Source: Paenibacillus lycopersici (GTDB taxonomy: Bacteria; Bacillota; Bacilli; Paenibacillales; Paenibacillaceae). From it: DNA of 64,000 bases. Below are positions 18,361-26,657 of the stretch, in pieces. Location: assembly GCF_010119935.1 (NCBI RefSeq), contig NZ_CP048209.1, forward strand, positions 124,001 to 188,000. Reading direction: 5' to 3'. Under the pieces are notes generated by a model. That model was given only the letters and a program-made list of their open reading frames with translations, made no database searches and was not told the DNA's origin. The position numbers and the translations under genes were made by a program. Each line of letters begins with the position of its first letter. Within the stretch, counting starts at the first letter, position 1.

Positions 18361-20149
18361 ATTCCTGTAGAGGCTAAGAAATCGCCTTGGAACAGAAAAG
18401 AGTGCCTCTGGTAAGATGGATTGTAACGGGTCAGAGCCCTTAATCGCCATCATCCACCAGGAGGACACTCATACCATGAAGTTTAACGCATCGAACGCCA
18501 TTAATCAACGGATTGAAAAAATTACCCCTCAGCATCTTATCGTCGGAATTGACATTGCCAAAGAAACGCATGTCGCAGCTGCCGTGAACTTGCGCGGGAT
18601 CCAGCAAGGCCGCAAGCTCGTTTTCTCCAATCATGCCGATGGCCTTGAACGCTTGCTGCGGTGGGTACAGGACTTGCAACGGGCGTATGGGTTTACGGAA
18701 GTTATCTTCGGCGCCGAATCGACGGGACATTACTTTCTCAATGTGGCCTTCGCCCTGCGTAAACGAGGACTTACCGTCGTTCTGGTCAATCCGCTGACGA
18801 CGAAACGGAATAAAGAAAACCGAGATAACAAACCTTCCAAAAACGATGCAAAGGACGCCGTGACCATCGGCGACGTCGTCTCTCGCGGGTACTACACGGA
18901 GTGGGTGGTTCACGATCCGGTCTACCGGCAGCTGCACGCCTTGGTCAATGAACGCGAGGCGATGAGCGATGCCCTCACCGTCATCGACAATCAACTTCAG
19001 ACGGCGATCGATCAGGTGTTTCCGGAATTCTGGTCGGTCTTTAAACACTGGGACGGCAGTCGTGCACGAGCGACCTTGCGCAGTTTCCCCCTGCCCGCGG
19101 ACATCCTTGCCAACACGCTCCCCGAGCTGATCGAAGGGTGGCGGACGAGCGGCTTGAAGCGAGCTGGAGGAACAACGGGCATCCAAATCGCCAGCCAGTT
19201 GCTCCTGGCCGCCGGGCGCTCCATCGGAGTCACGGAGGCAGCGGAACTTGGCCGGCGCATTCAACGGCTCCTTGCGCGGTATGAGCATCTACTGGCTCAG
19301 CAAGCCGAGGTGGATGTGGAAATCGCCGCCCTGCTGGAGCGACTACCGCCGGCTGTCCTGCGTCCCTTGCAGGAAGTCGGACTCAGCCCCTGGTTCATGG
19401 CCGTGATCCTTGCCAATACTGGCGATCTGCGGCGCTACACCCATGGTCAGCAATTACTGGCGCTGGCGGGGCTGAACCTGGCCGAGCGCAGCTCCGGCAC
19501 CTGCAAAGGGCAAGTGAAACTTGCCAAACGAGGGCGAAGGCAACTGCGCAAATATCTGTACCTGGCGGTCATGATGCTGCTCTGCAACCATGCGGGTTTT
19601 AAACGCTGGCATACGTACAACATCAAGACCCTACGTCAGAAAGGCATACACTCGGTGTTGAAGCTTGTGGGCAAGCTCTGCCGCATTCTGGTTGCCCTTG
19701 CACACAGCGGCGAAGCCTTTCAGGAACAAAAGGCTGCCCCGCTGCGAAACGCGACCTAGTCTGAAGAGCGAACCCCCGTCACTTACGTATGTTGTCCCAT
19801 TCGCGGGATAGAAAAAGAAAGCACGGAGTACCGAATGGAAGTTCCGCAAGGGCACAGACCCGTCAAATAAAAGCGATCGGACTTCACCGCTTGGGTAGGT
19901 ATAACGAAGGAAGGTAAGGGCGTAGACCCGTAGAGACATGGGATGGTGAACCCTCAAGCCAGCGTGAAGAAAACGTGCAGCAGAGCAGGGAGCAAAGGAG
20001 CTTCTATGGCATCCTCTATTCCCGCATGCCCGCCTGCGCTTTGCTTGGGGAGTCGGCTACCTTGCCTAGCTTCTGTCACCTGTCCAATGCACTTGAAATC
20101 CTGCGAATGAGAGAGCATACGTGAGAAAAACCATTATTACCAGAGGGAA
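18361..20149 (+). mobile_element. IS110/IS1111-family insertion sequence in the recombinase gene
   Basis: About 1789 bp separate two in-frame parts of the serine recombinase; boundaries were set by joining HYK (codon ending 18360) to GTSVCSSN (codon starting 20150). It contains one DEDD transposase and an inverted repeat CCTCTGGTAA (18405-18414) with TTACCAGAGG (20137-20146), 3 bp from the right end but 44 bp from the left. The non-coding right side is long (19760-20149, 390 bp) with a repeated AGACCCGT motif, and could hold a bridge RNA as described for IS110 relatives. Ends are accurate to a few bases. Confidence 0.75.
18476..19759 (+). CDS. IS110-family transposase
   Basis: A 427-residue protein from ATG 18476 with a strong AGGAGGA SD; the frame is open further upstream but without a better start. 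The N-terminal DEDD (RuvC-like) domain shows IVGIDIAKETH, FGAESTGHYF and KNDAKDA. The C-terminal transposase_20 domain has LQEVGLSPWFMAVILANTGD and GLNLAERSSGTCKGQ. IS110-type enzymes move DNA through a RuvC-like catalytic site plus a C-terminal serine and are guided by an element-encoded RNA. The coding sequence appears complete. Confidence 0.92.
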   Translation: MKFNASNAINQRIEKITPQHLIVGIDIAKETHVAAAVNLRGIQQGRKLVFSNHADGLERLLRWVQDLQRAYGFTEVIFGAESTGHYFLNVAFALRKRGLTVVLVNPLTTKRNKENRDNKPSKNDAKDAVTIGDVVSRGYYTEWVVHDPVYRQLHALVNEREAMSDALTVIDNQLQTAIDQVFPEFWSVFKHWDGSRARATLRSFPLPADILANTLPELIEGWRTSGLKRAGGTTGIQIASQLLLAAGRSIGVTEAAELGRRIQRLLARYEHLLAQQAEVDVEIAALLERLPPAVLRPLQEVGLSPWFMAVILANTGDLRRYTHGQQLLALAGLNLAERSSGTCKGQVKLAKRGRRQLRKYLYLAVMMLLCNHAGFKRWHTYNIKTLRQKGIHSVLKLVGKLCRILVALAHSGEAFQEQKAAPLRNAT

Positions 20150-20950
20150 GGAACTTCTGTCTGTAGTTCAAACACGGTTAAGGCAGAGATAATCGAGAAA
20201 AAAGTAGTAGAACGACTCACCACATCAATACAGCAACCCGAAATCATTAGAGAAGTTATTAGGAATGTAAACACAGATAAGAAGAAGCGAATTGCTCCTC
20301 TTAAGAAAGAGCTAGCGTTAATCGAGCATGAGCTAGCCAAAATTGAGTCCAATCTCGATAAGACTTTCCAACTGTTCTACGCAGACATTATCGACAGTCA
20401 AATGTTTAAAAGCAAAAAAGAAGCCATTGAACAGGATGCTAAACGGCTTCAATCTAAGCGTGAAGAAATTCAGTTTTTACTAAGTGGTGATAGTAGCGCA
20501 GAACTACCCGAGAAAGAAATCCTGAAAATCATAACGGACTTTGCAAATGTGTTTTCCCAATCTGATGTAGACAAGCAAAAGCATTTTCTAAAGACATTGG
20601 TCAATGATATTACCCTAACCCCTGAAAGGGACTTAAAGAACATCAATCTCAACATTCAGCTAAAGATTCCTCAATCAACCAACTCCAAAAAGCCCTCGCA
20701 ACACCCCCAAGAAGGAAGTGATGAGCTTCCTTACACGTCGAATATTTCACATTTATTTATGATACGGTTCCCCCCGGTTAATCTTCACCGCCCGGTACAC
20801 CTGCTCCAGCAGCACCAGCCGCATCAGCTGGTGCGGCAGCGTCATGCGCCCGAAGCTGAGCTTCTGCTGAGCGCGCTTCAGGACGGCGGGCGCGAGCCCG
20901 TTGCTCCCGCCAATGACAAAAGCCACGTGGCTCCGCCCGTACGTGGCTAA
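20150..20950 (+). pseudogene. Large serine recombinase, C-terminal part running into antisense rlmH
   Basis: The frame resumes with GTSVCSSNTVKAEIIEKKVV, the second half of the zinc ribbon. A coiled coil follows (about 20260-20520, RIAPLKKELALIEHELAKIE) and then the C-terminal domain ending [15 protein letters not shown] exactly at the right att core (20757-20770). In the chromosome the frame continues 60 codons antisense through rlmH to a stop at 20950. Joined to the left end, as in an excised circle, it would read SVSL-stop instead. No start precedes this part after the IS; an internal ATG at 20402 has no SD and is not a real gene. Confidence 0.75.
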
Positions 20951-21232
20951 AGAATCGAGCTGGCCGGCGAGGTCCTCGCTCGACCAGAGCTCCCCGTCCA
21001 GCGCCAGCGCGATCACATGCGCATCCGGCTTGATCGTCGCGAGCAGCCGCTCACCCTCGCGCTCGCGCACAATGGCTTCCTCGGCGGCGCTCATCGTCTC
21101 GGGCGCCCGCTCGTCCGCGACCTCCGTGAGCGTGAGCTTCACGTACGGGCCCAGACGCTTCGCGTATTCGGCGATCCCGAGCACGAGGTATTTCTCCTTC
21201 AGCTTCCCGACCGCCGCAATTTGAATATGCAT
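20753..21232 (-). CDS. rlmH: 23S rRNA (pseudouridine-1915-N3)-methyltransferase RlmH
   Basis: A 159-residue SPOUT methyltransferase, full length. [20 protein letters not shown] is the family N-terminus, [11 protein letters not shown] the SAM-binding knot region, and [20 protein letters not shown] the C-terminal trefoil. It methylates pseudouridine 1915 in helix 69 of 23S rRNA. Its last five codons (EPYHK) form the attachment site of the mobile element, which restores the same residues, so the enzyme is unchanged by the insertion. It is the terminal gene of the walRK-htrA region and follows a CxxH protein by 3 bp. Confidence 0.97.
   Translation of the reverse strand: MHIQIAAVGKLKEKYLVLGIAEYAKRLGPYVKLTLTEVADERAPETMSAAEEAIVREREGERLLATIKPDAHVIALALDGELWSSEDLAGQLDSLATYGRSHVAFVIGGSNGLAPAVLKRAQQKLSFGRMTLPHQLMRLVLLEQVYRAVKINRGEPYHK
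20757..20770. repeat. Right attachment site at the rlmH 3' end
   Basis: TTATGATACGGTTC, identical to 10791-10804, encoding EPYH of RlmH on the minus strand and MIRF of the recombinase on the plus strand. Confidence 0.85.
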
Positions 21233-21235
21233 CGG

Positions 21236-21409
21236 CTACACCACCAGATATGCCGCAATATGATCGCACTGCCCCATCTCGCACGTGACGGGCGGGTCCC
21301 ATTCCGCGAACTTCGTCGTGACCAGATCGACGATGTCCGGCGCGTCCTCATACTCGTCCACGAATTTATCGATTGCCAGCTCTACATGCTCTTTGCATAC
21401 ACAATACAT
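21236..21409 (-). CDS. CxxH/CxxC small protein (YyzF family)
   Basis: A 57-residue protein beginning MYCVCKEHVELAIDKFVDEY and containing a second pair, CEMGQC. The N-terminal CxxxxH-like and internal cysteines suggest metal binding; the function is unknown. SD GGAGGAA precedes ATG 21409. This small gene is characteristically placed beside rlmH and htrA in Bacillales, supporting the call. Confidence 0.85.
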   Translation of the reverse strand: MYCVCKEHVELAIDKFVDEYEDAPDIVDLVTTKFAEWDPPVTCEMGQCDHIAAYLVV

Positions 21410-21467
21410 AAATGACCGTTCCTCCAGCTCTGAATTAAGCGTATACCCTCTATTGTACGCAAAGCAA

Positions 21468-21515
21468 AATCAGCCCGTCAAACGCAGTCCCGCTTCCGGG
21501 CCGCACGGGCTGATT
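21468..21515 (-). terminator. Terminator of htrA
   Basis: AATCAGCCCGT (21468-21478) pairs with ACGGGCTGATT (21505-21515); on the minus strand it is followed by TTTGCTTTG, 20 bp after the htrA stop. Confidence 0.75.
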
Positions 21516-21535
21516 CGTCTTCGCGATGCTATCGC

Positions 21536-22957
21536 TTAGTCTTCCGTTTTCTCTTCCAGCTTAAACGTCGCCGTCTGCTTCTTGCCGTCGCGGTAGAAGG
21601 TCACTTCGATGCTATCGCCGATATGCTTCTTGCCGTACAGATACTTGCGCAGATCCATCGTGCTCGTAATCGGCTGATTGTCCAGCTTCACGATGACATC
21701 GTTGAAGGCAAGGCCCGCCGCCTCGGCCGGCCCGACCGCCTGCAGCACGATGACGCCGTCCTGCACGTCACCCGGCAGCTTCAAGTCGCTGCGCGGCGCG
21801 ACGATCGTATCGTCGTCGCCAACGGGCGGCTGGCTGCTGCTGCCTTCGTCCCCGGGCGATCCGCCATGGTCGCCCGCGAAGCCGTCCACGCCCGATTGGC
21901 CGCCGCTGGGACCGGTCGCTCCGCTGCCGATGCCGTCGTCCTGGGCTGCCGCCGCCTGGGCGAAATATTGCGCCAGGTCCATCGTATACACGCCCAAGTA
22001 CGGACGCTTCACTTTGCCGTAAGCCAGCAGACTCTTCACGATCGGCAGTGCCTGATGGGACGGGATCGCGAAGCCGACGCCCTCCACGCCGTAATCGGCG
22101 ATCTTCATGCTGTTGATGCCGATGACGTTGCCGTCCAGATCGATCAGCGGTCCGCCGCTGTTGCCCTGGTTGATCGACGCGTCGATCTGGATGACTTCCT
22201 GCTCCCAATCATAATTGCCGTCCTGGCTGAGCGATATCGGAATGATCCGTTTCGTCTTGCTCACGATGCCCATGGACAGCGAATCGCTGAGGCCGAGCGG
22301 ATTGCCGATCGCCATGACCCATTGGCCCGCGCGCAAGTCGTCCGACTCCCCGAAATGCGCTACCGTATCGATGCCGCGGTCATCGATTTCGAGCACCGCG
22401 AGATCCGTAATGTCGTCCTTGCCGATGACCTTCGCATCCCGCGTGTCGCCGTTGCTGAGCACCGCTTTGACGGCCGCCGCGTCGGCGATGACGTGATTGT
22501 TCGTCAGAATATGCGCCTTGCCGTTCACTTTCTCGAATATAAATCCCGATCCCAGCGCCGCCTGCTCCAAGGCCGGGGCGCCGGCGGCGCTGTCCTTGTC
22601 CGGAGCAGCGCCGCCGGAAGTAACCGGCCTGGACTGCTCGTTAATGATGCTCACGACAGCCGGCCGCACCTTCGCGGCCGCGGTGATCGTCTTCTCGAGC
22701 GGATCGCTGTCGTTCATGCCCACCTTCGTCACGCCCGCCACTGCGCTGACCGTGCTCTCGTGGCGGTCGAATCCCGTAAAGAGCGCGAATACGAGCACGA
22801 CGGCCGCTGCGCTGATGACGGAAGAGATCACCGCGACCTTGAGCGGCGTCCAGCGGAAGCCCCGGCGCTTGAACGGCAGCTCCCGCTGTGACTGGAACGT
22901 TGCCCGTGCCCGCCGCGATATCCGCGTCGAATAAAAATCATCATCGAATAAGCTCAT
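21536..22957 (-). CDS. htrA: Membrane-anchored HtrA-type serine protease
   Basis: A 473-residue S1C protease. It has a cytoplasmic N-terminus, one membrane segment (about 38-61, TPLKVAVISSVISAAAVVLV), and a trypsin-like domain with catalytic H155 (TNNHVIADA), D185 (ITDLAVLEI) and S267 (GNSGGPL). A C-terminal PDZ domain (about 400-473, GVIVLQAVGPAEAAGLAFND) is preceded by a Gly/Ser/Asp-rich linker (335-380). It degrades misfolded proteins at the membrane-wall interface. It is the YycK-type HtrA downstream of walJ, though here a small oppositely oriented gene separates them. Confidence 0.95.
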   Translation of the reverse strand: MSLFDDDFYSTRISRRARATFQSQRELPFKRRGFRWTPLKVAVISSVISAAAVVLVFALFTGFDRHESTVSAVAGVTKVGMNDSDPLEKTITAAAKVRPAVVSIINEQSRPVTSGGAAPDKDSAAGAPALEQAALGSGFIFEKVNGKAHILTNNHVIADAAAVKAVLSNGDTRDAKVIGKDDITDLAVLEIDDRGIDTVAHFGESDDLRAGQWVMAIGNPLGLSDSLSMGIVSKTKRIIPISLSQDGNYDWEQEVIQIDASINQGNSGGPLIDLDGNVIGINSMKIADYGVEGVGFAIPSHQALPIVKSLLAYGKVKRPYLGVYTMDLAQYFAQAAAAQDDGIGSGATGPSGGQSGVDGFAGDHGGSPGDEGSSSQPPVGDDDTIVAPRSDLKLPGDVQDGVIVLQAVGPAEAAGLAFNDVIVKLDNQPITSTMDLRKYLYGKKHIGDSIEVTFYRDGKKQTATFKLEEKTED

Positions 22958-23191
22958 CTATAATCGCTCCTCTCGACGCCCGGGGACATCAAGATCATTA
23001 TTTTTCGAATCTAGGAATGATATCGGTAGATTGGACTACAATGGTAGTAGATGGGATACGCCGCTAGCGTGCGTGCTTCCCGCCCGGTTCATCCGCCAGG
23101 GAGAATCGCTGGCGCGGAATCTACCACCCGGATCTCCCGAATATATCGTTAGGCCCCAACCCAATCCCGTTCCACCAAAGGAGGAAACCCC

Positions 23192-23413
23192 ATGCCGCGC
23201 AAAGCATCCGCAGCGCTGGAGCAGCTGAACCTCGCAGCCAAGCTGGCCGATCTCAAGGAAGACCATTACCGCACCTTGCTGACCATCAGCGCCGTCACCG
23301 AGCTGCTGATCGATAAGGGCCTTCTCGCGCCGGAGGAGCTGGAGCTGAAGGTCCGCTCGCTCGACGCCGAATTGGACGAGCTTATTTCCGCCTCACTTCA
23401 TCCCATGCCGTAG
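23192..23413 (+). CDS. Small conserved hypothetical protein (73 residues)
   Basis: The only plus-strand gene inside the wal region. AAAGGAGGAAA precedes ATG 23192. It encodes MPRKASAALEQLNLAAKLAD followed by a helical protein (LLTISAVTELLIDKGLLAPE), with no cysteines or membrane segment. Its last 32 bp overlap the 3' end of walJ on the other strand. The strong SD and good codon structure support a real gene; the function is unknown. Confidence 0.75.
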   Translation: MPRKASAALEQLNLAAKLADLKEDHYRTLLTISAVTELLIDKGLLAPEELELKVRSLDAELDELISASLHPMP

Positions 23414-24188
23414 GCCGGTCATGATACGTTTCCCGCAGCGGATGCTCGTCCCGCTTGAAGAAGAAACCGTTGCTCTCCAATACATCATTCACCGTAATCC
23501 GCGCCAAATCAATCAGATTATGATCCAGGCTCAGGTGGGCCAGATACACCCGCTTCGTCCGGTCCGTCATCAGCTGGCAGAGCGCTTCTCCCGCGGCCTC
23601 GTTGGACAAGTGTCCGACATCGCTCAGGATGCGCCGCTTGATGTTCCACGGGTAGCGCCCCATGCGCAGCATATTCACGTCATGATTCGACTCCAGCACG
23701 AGCACGTCGGAATCCTCGATCATGAGGCGCACCTTGTCGCTCACGTACCCGAGGTCGGTGGCGAGGCTGAGCTTCAGCCCGTCCTCCTCGAATACATAGC
23801 CGACCGGCTCCGCCGCGTCATGCGAGATCGCATACGAGGTCGTGCGCAGCGCGCCGAATTGCAGCGTCTCGCCCGTCTCGAAGACGACGCGCTGCTCGCT
23901 TCCGATCTGCCCCACATGCCGCTCCAACGCGCCCCAAGTGGCCTCGTTGGCGTAGATGGGCACATTGAATTTTCGGGCCAATGCGCCAAGTCCCTTAATA
24001 TGATCGGAATGCTCATGCGTCACGACGATCGCCTTGATCTCATGGCCCGCCACGCCCTGCTCCCGCATCAGCTCATCGAGCCGCTTGGCGCTTAAGCCCG
24101 CGTCCACGAGCACCGTGGCGTCCTGCCCTTTCACGATCGTCGCATTCCCCGTCGAACCGCTTCCCAGTACCGTAAATCGAAGTCCCAT
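23382..24188 (-). CDS. walJ: WalJ/YycJ metallo-beta-lactamase-fold exonuclease-like protein
   Basis: A 268-residue MBL-fold protein. The metal-binding motif is VVTHEHSDHIKGL with further ligands in SHDAAEPVG, LATDLG and LSLDHN. Homologues in the walRK operon (YycJ) act as DNA exonucleases linked to mismatch repair and affect cell-division/wall coordination. ATG 24188 is used; a TTG three codons earlier (24197) has a better-spaced AAAGGACAGG and is possible. Its 3' end overlaps the 23192 gene convergently. Confidence 0.92.
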   Translation of the reverse strand: MGLRFTVLGSGSTGNATIVKGQDATVLVDAGLSAKRLDELMREQGVAGHEIKAIVVTHEHSDHIKGLGALARKFNVPIYANEATWGALERHVGQIGSEQRVVFETGETLQFGALRTTSYAISHDAAEPVGYVFEEDGLKLSLATDLGYVSDKVRLMIEDSDVLVLESNHDVNMLRMGRYPWNIKRRILSDVGHLSNEAAGEALCQLMTDRTKRVYLAHLSLDHNLIDLARITVNDVLESNGFFFKRDEHPLRETYHDRPTAWDEVRRK

Positions 24189-24261
24189 ACTCCCCAAACC
24201 TGTCCTTTCCCCATAGCCGCCCGCCGCCCCATGCCGGCCGAACGGCCTCCCGTAATGCCGA

Positions 24262-24987
24262 TTATTCCGTAACCGCTTCGCCGCTGATGGCGTTCACGTA
24301 GTACTGCCCGCCGTCCTCCAGCTGCACGCGCCACGTGGGCGCCGATACTTGGGTATCCGAGTTGAAGATCTGCCCGTGATAGCCCAGCTTGATTTCCTTG
24401 ATGACCGCGCCGTTATGCAGCAGATTCTTGTTCTCGATCAGGCTCGCGACCACCTTCGCGGCCGGCAGCACGGACTGCGGCGTCGATTTCTCCGAAGGCA
24501 GCAGCTCGATGAGATCCTGCTTGTACGCGGTGATTTTCAAATTGCTGTAGAACAGCTCCAGCTTGACGTCGAACATCGGACGGCCCTCGGCCACCCGGTA
24601 GAAGACGAACTCGCTTTCCAAATACTCGCCGAACGTATATTTATCCAAATCCGGGATGATGCCGCCTAGGCTTTCCTTCAGCTCCTTCGGCGTGAAAGCC
24701 ACTTTGCTGTCGACCGGCTTCTCCAGCTCATGCCGTTCCCCCAGCCCCAGCTTCGCCGCCTTCACCCGGAACGTCAGATCCTTCAAATCCGGCGTCTCCG
24801 AAGGAATGCTCGTCCCGAGCTTGATCTGCTTCTCCTTCATCAGCGCCTGCGTCTCCGGCCGCAGATCATTGACGTCCGCGCTCGTGTACGGCCGCTCCCG
24901 GAAACTGGACAGGAGCTGGTACCCAAGCACGACATTCAGCAGCAAGAACGCGATAATGAGCACACTCTTCGCCCTGCCCCAGTCCAT
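24262..24987 (-). CDS. yycI: YycI, regulatory protein of the WalRK system
   Basis: A 241-residue protein with a single N-terminal membrane helix (MDWGRAKSVLIIAFLLLNVV) and an extracytoplasmic domain of the YycI type ending ...YYVNAISGEAVTE. In Bacillus, YycI and YycH form a membrane complex that controls WalK. The frame is open 57 codons further upstream but lacks family similarity; ATG 24987 is the natural start. A 230-bp gap separates it from yycH with no other gene. Confidence 0.9.
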   Translation of the reverse strand: MDWGRAKSVLIIAFLLLNVVLGYQLLSSFRERPYTSADVNDLRPETQALMKEKQIKLGTSIPSETPDLKDLTFRVKAAKLGLGERHELEKPVDSKVAFTPKELKESLGGIIPDLDKYTFGEYLESEFVFYRVAEGRPMFDVKLELFYSNLKITAYKQDLIELLPSEKSTPQSVLPAAKVVASLIENKNLLHNGAVIKEIKLGYHGQIFNSDTQVSAPTWRVQLEDGGQYYVNAISGEAVTE

Positions 24988-25217
24988 TCCGACCACGCCT
25001 TTCCAAACTGTGCCTCTATTACGTAAGCGTACGTAGGCGCCGGACCGGCCCGCGATCAACGCGCGCAAAGCCCCCACACGCCAATCATTCGAAGGCCGAC
25101 AGGCGATTCGGTCCGCCCGGACGGCCGCCAATGCAGCCCGCGGCGCCGTCCGGCACATGCGATGGCTGCATTTCTCCGGCCTCCGCCGATGAACGGTAGA
25201 CCAAGCCAGCGAACCGC

Positions 25218-26657
25218 CTATTCAGGAACGCCGAGCCCTTGCCCGAACGGAATGCCCAAGGCCGCGCTGCCGACGGCCAAGCCTGTGCCCTGGCCGCCCG
25301 TCGCGCCATTGCCTTCCTTCTCCGTGAGCGGCGCGCCGCCCGGCTCGCCCGGCAGCGGCTTGTAGCCGCCCGGGATCGCGTCAAGCAGCTTCGCCTGCGT
25401 ATTGTCGCCCAGCCGCACCGCCCAGATCGGATCGAACTGGAGCGTATCGCCATCCCCTGGCGTAACCATCAGCGCCGGGTAGATCGCCACGACTTCCGAC
25501 CTGCGCTCGAACTGCGCGAACGCGTTCGCCAGCAGTTCGCCGCCGGGCAGCCAGCGCACGCTGCGCTTGTCCGCCTTCTTCTTCAGCGTCAGCATGGACC
25601 GCTCGTACTCCGAGACGACGCCGTCCTGCAGGCGCAGCTTCATGCTGCCGAACAGGAACGGATCCATCGGCACGAGCGGGAACGAGCCATAGTACTGCTG
25701 GAACTTCAGCACCTGCGCGTCCCCGAACAAGTCGGCATACACGAAACGGTGCAGCCCGTCCCAGCCGCCGTGCTGATTGACGAATTGAATCGCGGCGTAG
25801 ACGTTCTGGCTTTGGTTGTCGCCGCGGCTCTGGACGGCGACGGAGTCCGTGTAGCTGAGCCAGCGTCCGTTCTGTTCGATCTGCAGCCCGCGCTTGCCGT
25901 CCGTATAGATCTGCGAGCCGTTGCGGTCGCTGATCTCCCGCGTCACGCCGGGATCGTTGAACAGATAGCTCTGCATTTCGATCGGCGTATAGCTGTCATA
26001 GCCGACGGTCGAGGCCAGCGACTCCACCGGCCCTTCGGGCAGATACAGATCGGTGCTGATCCGTTTGTAATTGACCTGATATTCGCCGTAGCCGACGTAC
26101 ATCTGTACGTCCTGCGCGGTCAAGTCGGCTTTCACCGACTCGTACACCGTCATGTTGTCGGCGCTGAAGAAGTACGTCCGCACCTCGTCGCGCTCGCTGC
26201 TTTTATAGATCCAGATCCGGTCCACCACGTCGTTCATGAACGGCGTATCGCCTTCCAGCTTCAACACCTTGCTCAGCAGCTCCATCGGCACGCCGCTCCC
26301 GAACCGCAGCTCGAGCCCCTGATCGTGGTCGCGAATGCTGTTCCAATCCGCCGCCGTTGCGGTCGTCCGCTGGAAGCCCTTGAACTCCCGGCTCTTGATC
26401 TTGTCGAAGATCAGATTATAGAAATTCGAATCGGGGTAGAGCACCGTATGCTTCGACTTGCCCAGATGTAGCACCATGTCCTCCGGAAAAATAACGCTCT
26501 CGGCCTTCGCTTCTTCCCCCATCGGCACCTTCACGTACCCCTGCTGCTGCTGCGTCGTGATCCCGAGACCGGGCATGCTGTACGCGAGCAGATAGCTCTG
26601 GATGAGGCTCAGGATAACAAGCGCCGTCAGCAGAATCGTCTTCGCTTTATCGATCAT
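25218..26657 (-). CDS. yycH: YycH, regulatory protein of the WalRK system
   Basis: A 479-residue protein with an N-terminal membrane anchor (AKTILLTALVILSLIQSYLL) and a large outer domain of the YycH family. With YycI it modulates the sensor kinase WalK at the membrane. Its start overlaps the walK stop by 4 bp (ATGA), giving tight coupling. The C-terminal 40 residues are Gly-rich (ATGGQGTGLAVGSAALGIPF), which differs from the globular part and may be a flexible tail. Confidence 0.9.
   Translation of the reverse strand: MIDKAKTILLTALVILSLIQSYLLAYSMPGLGITTQQQQGYVKVPMGEEAKAESVIFPEDMVLHLGKSKHTVLYPDSNFYNLIFDKIKSREFKGFQRTTATAADWNSIRDHDQGLELRFGSGVPMELLSKVLKLEGDTPFMNDVVDRIWIYKSSERDEVRTYFFSADNMTVYESVKADLTAQDVQMYVGYGEYQVNYKRISTDLYLPEGPVESLASTVGYDSYTPIEMQSYLFNDPGVTREISDRNGSQIYTDGKRGLQIEQNGRWLSYTDSVAVQSRGDNQSQNVYAAIQFVNQHGGWDGLHRFVYADLFGDAQVLKFQQYYGSFPLVPMDPFLFGSMKLRLQDGVVSEYERSMLTLKKKADKRSVRWLPGGELLANAFAQFERRSEVVAIYPALMVTPGDGDTLQFDPIWAVRLGDNTQAKLLDAIPGGYKPLPGEPGGAPLTEKEGNGATGGQGTGLAVGSAALGIPFGQGLGVPE

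Larger units (their letters stand above)
10791..20770. mobile_element. Integrative element in the 3' end of rlmH (SCC-like target)
   Basis: About 9.97 kb bounded by a 14-bp direct repeat TTATGATACGGTTC (10791-10804 and 20757-20770). On the rlmH strand both copies read GAACCGTATCATAA, and both encode the RlmH end EPYHK followed by a stop (AAG TAG at the left, AAA TAA at the right), as expected if insertion occurred inside the last codons. Staphylococcal SCC elements use the same gene end and a TATCATAA core. Cargo: Type IIB-like restriction genes, a structured gene-free stretch, small unknown genes, an XRE regulator and a serine recombinase split by an IS. Ordinary SCC carry ccrA/ccrB or ccrC; here one large serine recombinase is seen, so it is SCC-like by target, not by formal definition. 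The cargo is more AT-rich than its flanks. Confidence 0.85.

Noticed and set aside
20402..20950. Independent 182-codon gene
   Set aside because: It is the downstream part of the IS-interrupted recombinase and continues in its frame from 20150; no SD precedes the ATG.
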